From assembly GCA_964641455.1 (NCBI GenBank), contig CAZXLH010000006.1, forward strand, positions 5,785 to 69,784: DNA of 64,000 nt, given 5' to 3'. The position numbers and the translations under genes are program-made. Under the pieces are notes generated by a model that was not told the origin of the DNA, did not search any database, and saw only the letters and a list, made by a program, of their open reading frames with translations. Positions 41,394 through 50,875 of the stretch are shown piece after piece (position 1 is the stretch's first letter; each line of letters starts with the position of its first letter). This DNA comes from DTU015 sp964641455. GTDB lineage: Bacteria; Bacillota; Sulfobacillia; Fermentithermobacillales; Fermentithermobacillaceae.

Positions 41394-42089
41394 CTATGAA
41401 AATTTTCCATCAGGGTAATTTAGCATACTGCGAACAGGGTTAAATGAGCGCCTGTGGATGGGACAAGGGCCTTTCTTCTTTAGAAGGTTAACATGATCTT
41501 TGGTGCAATAACCTTTATGGTTGGAAAACCCATATCCCGGGTACAGCGATTCAAATTCGGCCATAATCCGATCTCTTATTACTTTTGCAGTGATTGAAGC
41601 GCAGGCAATTGATGCTACTTTGCTGTCACCTTTTATCAACGCTTCTTGGCGTATTTCCAAATCCGGTATTGGATAACCGTCTACTACGGCCAATCCGGGT
41701 TCATAGCCTTTGAGTACTAACATTTGAAGCGCCATTTTCATTGCTAAATAAGTTGCTTCCATTATTCCGAATTGGTCTATGAATCGGGCTGATCTGATTC
41801 CTACCCCAAAAGCAATGCTTACTTCAAGAATCGAATCGAAAAGCCGTTCCCTCATCTTCGGAGAAAGTTTCTTGCTGTCATCTATGTTGGGAATCTTAGG
41901 TTGAGAAGGCAAGATTACTGCGGCGGCTACTACCGGCCCTGCCATTGGCCCTCTGCCTGCCTCGTCTACACCTGCTATGTACTTTACTTCACTCCGTCTG
42001 GCTTCTTCCCATTCATATAATTTACTAACCCTTATGTGTTCTCTTTCTTGAGATTTCAACCGGCCCACCTCTTTAAATCTCTCGTACAC
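41394..42089 (-). CDS. rnhB: Ribonuclease HII
   Basis: Removes RNA from RNA-DNA hybrids, including single ribonucleotides in DNA. The 231 residues contain the catalytic GVDEAGRGPMAGPVVAAAV (about 40-58, with the Asp-Glu pair), Asp in AVVDGYPIP near 139, the SITAKVIRDR segment near 166 and YPGYGFSNHKGYCTKDH near 185. The GTG start at 42089 has a poor ribosome site. It precedes the methyltransferase with a 13-nt gap, so both are likely one transcript. rnhB is part of the same syntenic neighbourhood as dprA-topA in other Bacillota. Confidence 0.96.
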   Translation of the reverse strand: MYERFKEVGRLKSQEREHIRVSKLYEWEEARRSEVKYIAGVDEAGRGPMAGPVVAAAVILPSQPKIPNIDDSKKLSPKMRERLFDSILEVSIAFGVGIRSARFIDQFGIMEATYLAMKMALQMLVLKGYEPGLAVVDGYPIPDLEIRQEALIKGDSKVASIACASITAKVIRDRIMAEFESLYPGYGFSNHKGYCTKDHVNLLKKKGPCPIHRRSFNPVRSMLNYPDGKFS

Positions 42090-42138
42090 AATAACATAGT
42101 AAACTATATTTCGAAAATCAAGATAAGCGGTTTATGAT

Positions 42139-43386
42139 CTATTTCGGTGACGGAGGGCTCACTGTAAACCCGGTAGTTAATACGAATATTCTTATGTCGT
42201 AATCGGCACTTATGTTCTTGAACTTAGAAGGCCAATCAAAACTATTCCATTCAGGCCATGTTTTGAAGTGCTTGTGAACTATCATCCCCAGATTGATTAC
42301 GTCAGTGTTCATAGACTGTAGTTTCGACAATGTTTTGCTTAGCAAAACTTCCAACTCTTGCTCACTGGTTCGTGAAACTTTTTCATGATACTCAGGAGAT
42401 ACATCAAGCTCCCTGGCCGTGGTTTCTTCTATTGAAGCAGTTGCCCTTATCTTGAATGTAATGCTTGCCTGGCCGCCATAAACGTTGGCCTTAGAAGATA
42501 TTGAGTAGTGGTGAAAAACCAGGGTGGATTGGTGTTCTGGTTTTTCGGGCATAGCGATTTCCATAAAACCTTTGGCAAACTCACCTCGTAACATGTTGAC
42601 TGCCATGGTTTCTTTTGTGTCAAGAGTTCCTGCCATTTTGATTTTCGGGCCGGCTGTTTTGAAAACAGCTGCTCCAAGCACAGCTACTATAGGACGGCCA
42701 GATTCATTGTCTGATGATTGATTATCTTTGCCTTTATGATCTTGATCTTGTGGAGATGTAGCCTTAGGAGACGCCAGCGCAAGATATGGCGCCCATGGTT
42801 CTGTTTCTCCGGTGCTGTAAGCTATAAGAAAGTCATGAATTGATACCACCGGGCAGATTCCTAACGCGCGGTTACAGCTGATTAGGAGTTTAGTAAGGTA
42901 ATCTGAAGGTTCAGTTTCTTCAGGCCAGCTGAATTGGCTTATAAAGTCAGAAGCTTTGCCTTGTGAGACCGATACCAACGTATTGTGCCGGAATTCGAGG
43001 TTGCGCGAGAACACATCCAGTACTATACCTGCATCATCCAGTGCCAGTTCTTCTCCAAGAATAATGATTTGTGTATGAGCTGTTGTGGTCCTTCGTGAAG
43101 TCATTGTCGTAATTTGCGCAAGAGCATCCAGTAAAGTGTTGCCTTCTGCAGCGACTACCAGAGTAGCCGGGCCGCCTTCTCCTCCTCCGCCCATGCGGCC
43201 TCCCCGGGTTTGCCTTGGGAGGGCGATGGCAGTTGTAATCAGCAGAGGCTTGTAGTCTCCTTTATCTATTCCGATTATTGTTACAAGAGACAATTCTTCA
43301 AGTTCGCGCCTTCCATAACAACTGCCGGCCATTACAGCCGTTAGGGCTAACAAGATAAGCGGTAACAGAATATGCTTTTTTTGCAT
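42139..43386 (-). CDS. gerC: Ger(x)C family germinant receptor lipoprotein (GerC subunit)
   Basis: Spore inner-membrane germinant receptor C subunit of 415 residues. A signal peptide with lipobox VMAGSC (Cys at about 23) is followed by the family opener GRRELEELSLVTIIGIDKGD and the later TTAHTQIIILGEELA segment, and a C-terminal domain with EVLLSKTLSKLQSMNTDVI and HFKTWPEWNSFDWPSKF. A low-complexity insertion with QDQDHKGKDNQSSDNE lies near 215. It is third in the gerA-gerB-gerC operon, 37 nt downstream of gerB. Which germinant is sensed cannot be told from sequence. Confidence 0.94.
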   Translation of the reverse strand: MQKKHILLPLILLALTAVMAGSCYGRRELEELSLVTIIGIDKGDYKPLLITTAIALPRQTRGGRMGGGGEGGPATLVVAAEGNTLLDALAQITTMTSRRTTTAHTQIIILGEELALDDAGIVLDVFSRNLEFRHNTLVSVSQGKASDFISQFSWPEETEPSDYLTKLLISCNRALGICPVVSIHDFLIAYSTGETEPWAPYLALASPKATSPQDQDHKGKDNQSSDNESGRPIVAVLGAAVFKTAGPKIKMAGTLDTKETMAVNMLRGEFAKGFMEIAMPEKPEHQSTLVFHHYSISSKANVYGGQASITFKIRATASIEETTARELDVSPEYHEKVSRTSEQELEVLLSKTLSKLQSMNTDVINLGMIVHKHFKTWPEWNSFDWPSKFKNISADYDIRIFVLTTGFTVSPPSPK

Positions 43387-43423
43387 CGGGTTTCGGGCAT
43401 GTGTGTTTATGGCGCTCTACTCC

Positions 43424-44704
43424 TTACTTGTGTTTGCCGGGTTGTTTGGAAATGTGTGTATTGGCGCTTTCATCAAGGATTACCGAATTCGGCTTTGAAA
43501 TATCTTCTGAATAACCTGGGCTTTGTTTCAATGACAAAAGCATCTGAGAAATTTGAGAGGCTTCTTTCTCAGTGTTTCTTTTGTGGGCAACGGCATAAAG
43601 AAGCAAACCAAGCGCTACATTAACAGAGCCTACAGAAAGGTACAGTTCAGACAAAATTCTGCCTGCAGCCAAAATTGATCTTGGAAGTGCCGCAATGCCA
43701 AAAGTCAATAATGTAACCCCTGGTACTAAAGGCCTGTAAGTGCGTGTGTTCATAAGTTGGGATAACAAAATAAGGCTTACCATGTAACACACGCTGGCAT
43801 GGACTGCTGATGCAAAAAACCATGTAAACATAAACAGGGCTTCGATCCGTTGTGCAAAGCGTCCCAAATGTACTGCTCTGGCAACCACCCCAAGGGGAAT
43901 TACTTGTCTTGTATTTTCAGGGTAAGGAAATGTTGCAGAGACCAAAACAATAAACCCTATCATAAAAAGCGTGGTTATTACAAGGCTGCTGTAGGCACTT
44001 CGCGGAAGGGTATCCGGGTTTCGCACGTAAGATTTTAGGATCGCAGTGACTGAAATCGCTCCGAACACACCTACGTGCAGAATAGACTCTTTGAGCAATA
44101 CAGGAAGGCCCATGCCAAATATCGGGTACATATTGCGGATGTCAAAGATAGTGTAGGAACCCAAAGCTACAAGTATAATAGAAACAACGATAATCGGGAA
44201 AAAGAACGTTGCAGCTCTCGCAACAGGTTCAAGCCCCAACCATGCTGCGTGTATTGCTGAAACAATTACAATGGAAAGCAGCAGCTCAATCGGGAATTCA
44301 GGCAAAAGCCCAATTACGGCTCCTCCTGCGAATACCCTTACACTAAAGGACGTTATCAGCAAGAAATATACTGTCAGGAAAAGAGTTACCAAGTCGCCGA
44401 GCACTCTGCCCAGCGTTAGCCTTAATGATGGCACAATACCCAGATTCCCGGTAAGTTGTGACCATCTTAGCCATCCCCATAATCCAACTGATGCCAAAAT
44501 CGCCGAACCACTTATTGTAATCCATGCACCGGTTCCTGATCTGGCTGTGATAAAAGAAGGAAGGGTCAGGAAAACTTTGGTGCCAAAAAGGAATCCGAGC
44601 ATCAAAGATACCTGGCCGGATTCCAGATGCCCGAGTTTAATCACATCGAACTTCTCTGCTTTTTGAAGTGGTTTCGGCCGCTGTGCTTTATCGTCTAACT
44701 TCAT
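43424..44704 (-). CDS. gerB: GerB-family spore germination permease subunit
   Basis: 426-residue polytopic protein of the APC-related spore germination permease family, with about ten hydrophobic segments (ISGSAILASVGLWGWLRW, LVTLFLTVYFLLITSFSVRV, SLVITTLFMIGFIVLVSATF). GerB subunits are thought to bind the germinant. The frame opens at 44746, but ATG 44704 has GGAGAG 8 nt upstream. This start overlaps the end of gerA by 17 nt, a normal operon arrangement. The C-terminus is polar and enriched in serine. It is the middle gene of the receptor operon. Confidence 0.94.
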   Translation of the reverse strand: MKLDDKAQRPKPLQKAEKFDVIKLGHLESGQVSLMLGFLFGTKVFLTLPSFITARSGTGAWITISGSAILASVGLWGWLRWSQLTGNLGIVPSLRLTLGRVLGDLVTLFLTVYFLLITSFSVRVFAGGAVIGLLPEFPIELLLSIVIVSAIHAAWLGLEPVARAATFFFPIIVVSIILVALGSYTIFDIRNMYPIFGMGLPVLLKESILHVGVFGAISVTAILKSYVRNPDTLPRSAYSSLVITTLFMIGFIVLVSATFPYPENTRQVIPLGVVARAVHLGRFAQRIEALFMFTWFFASAVHASVCYMVSLILLSQLMNTRTYRPLVPGVTLLTFGIAALPRSILAAGRILSELYLSVGSVNVALGLLLYAVAHKRNTEKEASQISQMLLSLKQSPGYSEDISKPNSVILDESANTHISKQPGKHK

Positions 44705-46382
44705 TGGAATTGCTCTCCGTTTCGTCTTTTTCCTTTTGCATTTCACCTATGTCCCACTGCCTGACAAACTCAGGTTGTTTGCGTTGATCTTTGGGCCTCA
44801 GAAACGCCGGCCTAAATTCCATTTTCCAACTCGGGCCTACTGTAAATACGTCGCTTGAGGCTGGTTGTTTTGGAGCTACAGGTGCAAAAAACGGAACTCC
44901 CAAACTGGTCAAAGAAAACAGGCGGCAACATGCTACATAGGCCATGGCAACTATGCCAAAAAGGCCGAGCAAAGACCCGATAATGATAAAAATTAATGTT
45001 GCTACACGAATGAGCATGCCCACTTCCTGGTTTGGGATAGTAAATGAAGCTACACCTGTTATAGCTATTACGATCACCATGATTGGGCTTACCAAAGATG
45101 CAGACACGGCAGCTTCTCCAACAAGCAATGCACCTACTATTCCAATGGTCGGGCCAAACGGAGACGGTATCCTTATTCCTGCTTCCCTAATAAGTTCAAA
45201 CCCAAAATACATAAGCAGCACTTCAAAAGGAAGCGGTATTGGAACCATTTCTCTTGCTGCGGCTAAAGATAAGAGAAGTACAGGAGGGATCATTTCAGGG
45301 TGATAGTTTGTTATGCCAATATATATTCCTGGCAAGAATATCGCTATCACAAGGGCCAAAATCCGTATTATCCTAAATATGTTGCCATAAGGCCAGCGCA
45401 CATAATGGTCTTCCGGGCTGTGAAGAAAAGCGGCAATAGTTACCGGAGCCAGAAGTGCAAAAGGATCCCCTGCAACTAAAACTGCAATGGAGCCTTCGAG
45501 TATGAAATGAGCTGCTCTGTCCGGACGCTCAGTGCTGATTATGGTCGGAAGCAAGCTATGGCTGGTTTCTATTAGCTGCTCCAGTTTACCACTGCTTAAT
45601 ATGGCATCCACATCTATAGATGAAAGCCTTCGCCTCATTTCCTCAACCAGTTTCTCATTGGTTATACCTGCTATATATATAATTGCACATTGGGTTTTTG
45701 ACCTTCGTCCTATTTCAACATTTTCAACCACAAGTTCAGATGTTCGAATCATCGAGCGTAGAAGCGCTGTGTTTACCCTAAGAACTTCCACAAAAGCCTG
45801 TTGTGGCCCTCGTACTATCCTTTCGCTTATTGCATCCTGAACAGACCGGTGCTCCCAACCTTTGGTTTCAATTGTAAGACACCTGTTGTCACCTTCGACG
45901 AGGACGATTGTATCTCCGTGAAGCATAGTTCCTACAGACTCTTGTATTCCGTGTTTTATTTCAACCTGTCCGCTTAAGAGCAGAGCATCTTTGATCTGAA
46001 CGATAGGATCGCCTTCAGGTGGTTTTCTTATTGAGGAGAGCAGCATAAGGGGTTGAAGTACCGACATAAGTATTTTGTCGGAATTGGCCAGCCCTTCAAT
46101 ATAGGCGATGGCTATCCTTACTCTTGGTTCGGCGCATGAAAGCTCCCGAATGACTACGTCCGAGGAATTCGGCAGATGAAATATTTGTTTTACCTTTGAT
46201 ACATTAGCATCAAGATCTTTTGACCATGGATCACCTTGTTTTTGCTTTGCTTTACCGGTTTTCTCTCCTGGAATTGGACGTTCACCCAGTGAGAAACTTG
46301 TTCTTTCAGAACGTCCTTTCCGTGGGAAAACCAGGTTTTTGATTGTCTGCCAAGGTTTCGGAATTTTCAAAGGCCATACCAC
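44688..46382 (-). CDS. gerA: GerA-family spore germination protein (A subunit)
   Basis: Receptor A subunit of 564 residues. A soluble N-terminal part (about 1-310, with NVSKVKQIFHLPNSSDVVIRE and RGPQQAFVEVLRVNTALLRS) is followed by the membrane part (PILLLSLAAAREMVPIPLPF-like region, here PPVLLLSLAAAREMVPIP, near 370) and helices up to about 500. The Pro/Arg-rich N-terminus and polar C-tail are usual. A subunits form the oligomeric ion channel of the germinosome. GTG 46382 is the first in-frame start; the ribosome site is weak. It heads the operon, divergent from dprA. Confidence 0.95.
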   Translation of the reverse strand: MVWPLKIPKPWQTIKNLVFPRKGRSERTSFSLGERPIPGEKTGKAKQKQGDPWSKDLDANVSKVKQIFHLPNSSDVVIRELSCAEPRVRIAIAYIEGLANSDKILMSVLQPLMLLSSIRKPPEGDPIVQIKDALLLSGQVEIKHGIQESVGTMLHGDTIVLVEGDNRCLTIETKGWEHRSVQDAISERIVRGPQQAFVEVLRVNTALLRSMIRTSELVVENVEIGRRSKTQCAIIYIAGITNEKLVEEMRRRLSSIDVDAILSSGKLEQLIETSHSLLPTIISTERPDRAAHFILEGSIAVLVAGDPFALLAPVTIAAFLHSPEDHYVRWPYGNIFRIIRILALVIAIFLPGIYIGITNYHPEMIPPVLLLSLAAAREMVPIPLPFEVLLMYFGFELIREAGIRIPSPFGPTIGIVGALLVGEAAVSASLVSPIMVIVIAITGVASFTIPNQEVGMLIRVATLIFIIIGSLLGLFGIVAMAYVACCRLFSLTSLGVPFFAPVAPKQPASSDVFTVGPSWKMEFRPAFLRPKDQRKQPEFVRQWDIGEMQKEKDETESNSNEVRR

Positions 46383-46623
46383 TCCGTCTCTGTCAGCCCA
46401 AAACTATGCCTCAATTCTCAATGATTCCCGTCAATCCATTGAGTTATGAATGTTTAGCATATGGCAAATCGGACCATTATCTAAGATAGATATTGAGAAA
46501 ACACAAAACCGGATCGCAGCAACAGTCATTAGGTTTCTTTTTTCCGCAAAATGTGCTACCATTCTATGGTGGTATGGAAAAATATGGGTATGGGCCAGGC
46601 GCTGAAAACCATTCTACAGAGGT

Positions 46624-47664
46624 GTGTTGGTTTTGACCCAATTGTTATTCAAGTTAGCTTATTACCTGCAAGACAATGGTTATCGAACCTTTGGCGGGCC
46701 GGTCAATTTAGAGCAGAATCTGAGCATGAAGTCAATAAAAAAGGCCCGGTCAGTATTGCAGGATTGTAAAAAGCAGGGCATAAAGATAATTACTCTTGAT
46801 GATCCTGAGTATCCGGAGAATTTAAGAATGATTCCTGATTGTCCCCCGGTTATCTTCGTTAAAGGCTCTTTGCTTCCACGTGATAGGATAGCTGTAGCTG
46901 TGGTGGGAACAAGAAAACCATCTAGTCTTGGAAGGGCCATTGCCGGTGAAATAGCAGGTGACATTGCCAGGGCCGGGGTAACAATTGTATCGGGTTTGGC
47001 CTACGGAATAGATGCATCTGTTCACAAAGCCGCAGTGGAAGCAGGTGGAAGAACCGTTGCATGCCTTGGCCAGGGGGTGGATCATATTTACCCTAAAGCA
47101 AATAGTATGCTTTATGAGAAAATTCCTCTGTCAGGGGCTTTGCTGTCAGAGTATCTGCCGGGCACTGAGCCAAAACCCTGGCACTTTCCAAAGAGAAACA
47201 GACTGATTTCAGGTATGTCCTTAGGAGTGGTTGTTGTAGAAGCAGCCGAAAAATCCGGGGCGCTTATCACTGCAGACTGGGCTCTTAAGCACGGGCGCGC
47301 TGTCATGGCGGTACCCGGAAGTGTCAAATCGATTGCAAGCCGAGGGGCAAACCGTCTCATTCAGGATGGGGCATATCTGGTAACTTGTGCTGAAGATGTG
47401 CTATCCTTTCTCAGAAAAGACAATGAATATGTTCCAAAACTAAATTTTCAGGAAACAAGGGTAAAAATGACACTGGAAGAATCGCTGGTCCTGAATTCCC
47501 TGCGTGAATGGGGTTCAATTGAAGATATTTGTGATAATCTCAGTCAAATACCGGTACATCGAGTGATTTCGATATTATCGTCTCTTGAGGTGAAAGGTAT
47601 TGTGAAATCACTGCCGGGTGGTAAGTATACCATAACATCTGTCGGGCAAAGGTTGAGCAATTAA
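46624..47664 (+). CDS. dprA: DNA-processing protein DprA with shortened N-terminus
   Basis: Loads RecA on incoming single-stranded DNA during transformation. The Rossmann-like DprA core is clear: VVGTRKPSSLGRAIAGEIAG near 100, IVSGLAYGIDASVHKAAVEAG near 125, ACLGQGVDHIYPKAN, and GALITADWALKHGR near 215, plus a winged-helix C-terminus (about 285-346). At 346 residues it is somewhat short because the N-terminal SAM-like helices usually found before the core are reduced to about 55 residues. GTG 46624 is the longest start; TTG 46633 is possible. topA follows after 17 nt. Confidence 0.92.
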   Translation: MLVLTQLLFKLAYYLQDNGYRTFGGPVNLEQNLSMKSIKKARSVLQDCKKQGIKIITLDDPEYPENLRMIPDCPPVIFVKGSLLPRDRIAVAVVGTRKPSSLGRAIAGEIAGDIARAGVTIVSGLAYGIDASVHKAAVEAGGRTVACLGQGVDHIYPKANSMLYEKIPLSGALLSEYLPGTEPKPWHFPKRNRLISGMSLGVVVVEAAEKSGALITADWALKHGRAVMAVPGSVKSIASRGANRLIQDGAYLVTCAEDVLSFLRKDNEYVPKLNFQETRVKMTLEESLVLNSLREWGSIEDICDNLSQIPVHRVISILSSLEVKGIVKSLPGGKYTITSVGQRLSN

Positions 47665-47681
47665 GAAGGTGGGAACAAAAC

Positions 47682-49760
47682 ATGAAGAAACAGACAAAAC
47701 GCCCGTTAATTATTGTTGAGTCTCCAACAAAGGCTAAAACAATTTCAAGGTTTATGAAGTCTAAATACGATGTCAAAGCATCTATGGGCCATATAAGGGA
47801 TCTGCCGAAAAGCAAGCTTGGCGTAGATATAGATAACGGTTTTGAGCCCAGATATATAACTATCAGAGGCAAGGGCAGCATAATCAAAGACCTTAGAAGC
47901 GCTGCCAAGAAGGCGTCTGATGTTTACTTGGCTACTGACCCTGATAGGGAAGGAGAGGCAATATCCTGGCATTTGTGCCATGTTCTTAAGATTGACCCGA
48001 AAGAGGCACAACGGGTAACCTTTCACGAGATAACCGAAAATGCCGTAAAAGATGCTTTTATCAAACCGGTGCCGGTAAACCAAAACTTAGTTTATGCTCA
48101 GCAGGCAAGGCGCATTCTTGATAGGCTGGTAGGTTATACTTTGAGCCCTTTGCTGTGGCATAAGATAAGGCCTGGCTTGTCAGCCGGCAGAGTCCAGTCG
48201 GCGGCACTTAGGATAATTGTAGACAGAGAAATTGAGATCGAGAATTTTAAGCCTGAGGAATACTGGACTATTGAGGCACTGCTTAAAGGCGCCAAAGGCA
48301 AAGTTACGGCTAAGTACTACGGGTTTGAGGGCAAGAAAAAAGAACTTAAGAACCGCTCTGATGTAGATCTGGTTCTTAAAGCAATTGATGGCGCTAATTT
48401 CATTGTGGTTTCAGTAAAACCGAAGAAGCGGCGCAAGAACCCTCCGTTTCCATTTACCACCTCAACTTTGCAGCAAGAAGCTTCCAGGAAACTTGGTTTT
48501 CCTGTTAGAAAGACTATGAGGGTAGCCCAAACCCTATATGAAGGTGTGGAGTTGGGGAAAGAAGGTTACGCAGGGCTGATAACCTATATGAGAACCGATT
48601 CTACCCGAGTAGCGCCTATAGCTGTAACCGAAGCAAAGAAATATATCGAATCCAAATATGGTAAACAATACGTAGGGAAAGGCAGAAAGAGCAAGGCCAG
48701 GCCCGGAGCCCAAGAAGCCCACGAGGCTATCAGGCCTACACTTGTCCTACGCACTCCTTCCAAGGTTAAACCGTACTTAAAGCCTGATCAATACAAACTT
48801 TATACCCTCATATGGGAAAGGTTTGTATCGAGTCAGATGTCTCCTGCCATTTACGATACAGTTTCATGCGATATTGAAGCCAATAGACACACTTTCAGGG
48901 CATCTGGCTCACGACTTGCGTTTCCGGGGTTTACTGAATTGTATGAAGAAGGACAGGATACTCCTGAAGACAAGCAGGAAGAAATTATTCCGCTTTCGAA
49001 AAATGAACGCTTATCACTTGAACGGATCGATCCTATGCAGCATTTTACTCAGCCGCCTCAGAGGTATACAGAAGCCAGCCTTGTCAAGGCTTTAGAGCAA
49101 AATGGGATCGGCAGGCCTTCGACTTATGCGCCTGTTATTGCTACCCTGACCGAGAGGGATTATGTCAACCGGGAAAGACGCCGGTTACTTCCGACCGAAC
49201 TTGGACGCCTTGTAGATTCAATACTAAGGGAGCATTTCCCGTCTATTGTGGATGTAGGCTTTACGGCTGAAATGGAAAAGAAACTTGATGCAATAGAAGA
49301 TGGTTCTTCTGAGTGGAATCAGGTTATCGGCGGTTTCTGGGGACCGTTTAAGGAACAAATAGACAAAGCTGAGAAAAACATTGAGCGAGTAGAACTTCGT
49401 GATGAGCCTGCCGGAATAGATTGCGAAAAGTGTGGGTCTCCTATGGTAATAAAGCGGAGCAGATACGGCAAATTCATAGCTTGTTCAGGGTATCCAAATT
49501 GCAAAAACACAAAGCCGTTTTTGGAGAAGACCGGTGCTGTATGCCCCAAATGCAAAGGCGATATTGTGGTTCGCAGAACCAGAAAAGGGCGTACATTCTA
49601 TGGTTGCTCAAACTATCCTAAATGTGATTTTGCTTCTTGGTACCGTCCGGTGCCAGACAAAAGTTGTCCGGTATGTGGAACCTTCCTTGTTCAAACAAGA
49701 AAGAAATCCAATGCATATCAATGTGGGAATCCTGAATGCACCTATACGAAGAAAAGCTGA
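47682..49760 (+). CDS. topA: DNA topoisomerase I
   Basis: Type IA topoisomerase that relaxes negative supercoils. It has 692 residues. The Toprim domain opens with RPLIIVESPTKAKTISRFM and carries DPDREGEAISWHL near 88; the active-site Tyr is in GLITYMRTDSTRV near 304. Three C-terminal zinc ribbons are visible, with CxxC pairs in CEKCGSPM/CSGYPNC, CPKCKGD/CSNYPKC and CPVCGT/CGNPEC. Start ATG 47682 follows AGAAGGTGGG. In many Bacillota trmFO lies between topA and xerC; here the next gene is xerC. Confidence 0.97.
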   Translation: MKKQTKRPLIIVESPTKAKTISRFMKSKYDVKASMGHIRDLPKSKLGVDIDNGFEPRYITIRGKGSIIKDLRSAAKKASDVYLATDPDREGEAISWHLCHVLKIDPKEAQRVTFHEITENAVKDAFIKPVPVNQNLVYAQQARRILDRLVGYTLSPLLWHKIRPGLSAGRVQSAALRIIVDREIEIENFKPEEYWTIEALLKGAKGKVTAKYYGFEGKKKELKNRSDVDLVLKAIDGANFIVVSVKPKKRRKNPPFPFTTSTLQQEASRKLGFPVRKTMRVAQTLYEGVELGKEGYAGLITYMRTDSTRVAPIAVTEAKKYIESKYGKQYVGKGRKSKARPGAQEAHEAIRPTLVLRTPSKVKPYLKPDQYKLYTLIWERFVSSQMSPAIYDTVSCDIEANRHTFRASGSRLAFPGFTELYEEGQDTPEDKQEEIIPLSKNERLSLERIDPMQHFTQPPQRYTEASLVKALEQNGIGRPSTYAPVIATLTERDYVNRERRRLLPTELGRLVDSILREHFPSIVDVGFTAEMEKKLDAIEDGSSEWNQVIGGFWGPFKEQIDKAEKNIERVELRDEPAGIDCEKCGSPMVIKRSRYGKFIACSGYPNCKNTKPFLEKTGAVCPKCKGDIVVRRTRKGRTFYGCSNYPKCDFASWYRPVPDKSCPVCGTFLVQTRKKSNAYQCGNPECTYTKKS

Positions 49761-49865
49761 GAATATTTTGAAAACTGGTTGATACCTGCTAGTGCTAGTG
49801 ATAATATAAGCCCGTATGGACTTTGTTCTGCTAATTGGATTATTCATCGGTGGGAAGGCGGTTTG

Positions 49866-50873
49866 ATGACGTACTCGATTCTTGACTGGAAGGAAGACTT
49901 CCTTGTAGAAGTGGGTGTATCCAAAACACAAAGCCCTAATACCGTTCAGGCTTACTCTCAGGACCTGAACCAGTTTTTCGACTTTGTGTACGATAAGACC
50001 GGAAAGGGTCCTGAGTATATGTTTCCTGCCGATCTAAAACCAAAGTTAATACATGAATTTGTCATCTATTTGGGAAAGCAAGAATACAAGGGCACAACAA
50101 TTTCAAGGAAACTCTCATCGGTAAGGAGTTTTTGCCGTTTTCTGACGCGAAGAGGCGCAATCCAGGAGAACCCTGCCAAAGAAGTATCTTCACGAAAGAC
50201 CCATAGCTATTTGCCCAGAGTACTTTCTGAAGACGAAGTGGCGAGGCTTCTTGGCGTTATTGATACAACCACTCCATTTGGAATAAGAGACCGCGCAATG
50301 CTTGAACTTCTTTACGGAACCGGCTTACGAGTTAGTGAATTGGCAAGCCTCAATATAGGTGACATAGATTATTCCTTGGGATTTGTCCAGGTAATGGGCA
50401 AGGGAGACAAGGAAAGGTTTGTGCCGGTAGGTTCCAAGGCTTTGGAGGCGCTTGGAGACTATCTTGACAATGGAAGGCCACATCTTGCGAACAAAGATAG
50501 AGTCCCAACCAACCCATCTGGGGTGTTAATGAAGCAACCGCTGTTTCTTAATAGGTGGGGAAGTAGGTTATCTGTTAGGTCAATACGGCGAATACTTGAT
50601 AAGTACGCTTTACTTGCCGGGATTAACCCTGAAGATTGCTCGCCACATGTGTTAAGGCACTCTTTTGCCACACATCTGCTGGCAGGTGGTGCAGATCTCC
50701 GTTCGGTTCAGGATATGCTGGGACACGCAAGTATTAAGACCACTCAGATATATACCCATGTAATGCCTGAACGATTAAGGCAAGTATACAGGCAAACCCA
50801 CCCCAGGGCTCGTATGCAGCAGTCAACAGACGATTTTGATACGGGCCGCAGTGATCTTAAAAAGGGGCGATAA
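49866..50873 (+). CDS. xerC: Tyrosine recombinase XerC-type
   Basis: Site-specific recombinase that resolves chromosome dimers at dif. The 335 residues have an N-terminal SAM-like core-binding domain (SPNTVQAYSQDLNQFFDFVY) and the catalytic domain with Arg in YGTGLRVSELASL, Lys in GKGDKERFVPV, H-x-x-R in HVLRHSFATHLL, His in MLGHASIKTTQ and the Tyr nucleophile in IYTHV. ATG 49866 is preferred to the longer open frame from 49779, which has no family match. Location directly upstream of hslV is typical of Bacillus codV. Confidence 0.95.
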   Translation: MTYSILDWKEDFLVEVGVSKTQSPNTVQAYSQDLNQFFDFVYDKTGKGPEYMFPADLKPKLIHEFVIYLGKQEYKGTTISRKLSSVRSFCRFLTRRGAIQENPAKEVSSRKTHSYLPRVLSEDEVARLLGVIDTTTPFGIRDRAMLELLYGTGLRVSELASLNIGDIDYSLGFVQVMGKGDKERFVPVGSKALEALGDYLDNGRPHLANKDRVPTNPSGVLMKQPLFLNRWGSRLSVRSIRRILDKYALLAGINPEDCSPHVLRHSFATHLLAGGADLRSVQDMLGHASIKTTQIYTHVMPERLRQVYRQTHPRARMQQSTDDFDTGRSDLKKGR

Positions 50874-50875
50874 CT

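Noticed and set aside
46551..46769. 72-residue ORF overlapping the dprA start
   Set aside because: It is out of frame with dprA, lacks a family pattern and has no good ribosome site; it does not restore the missing DprA N-domain.
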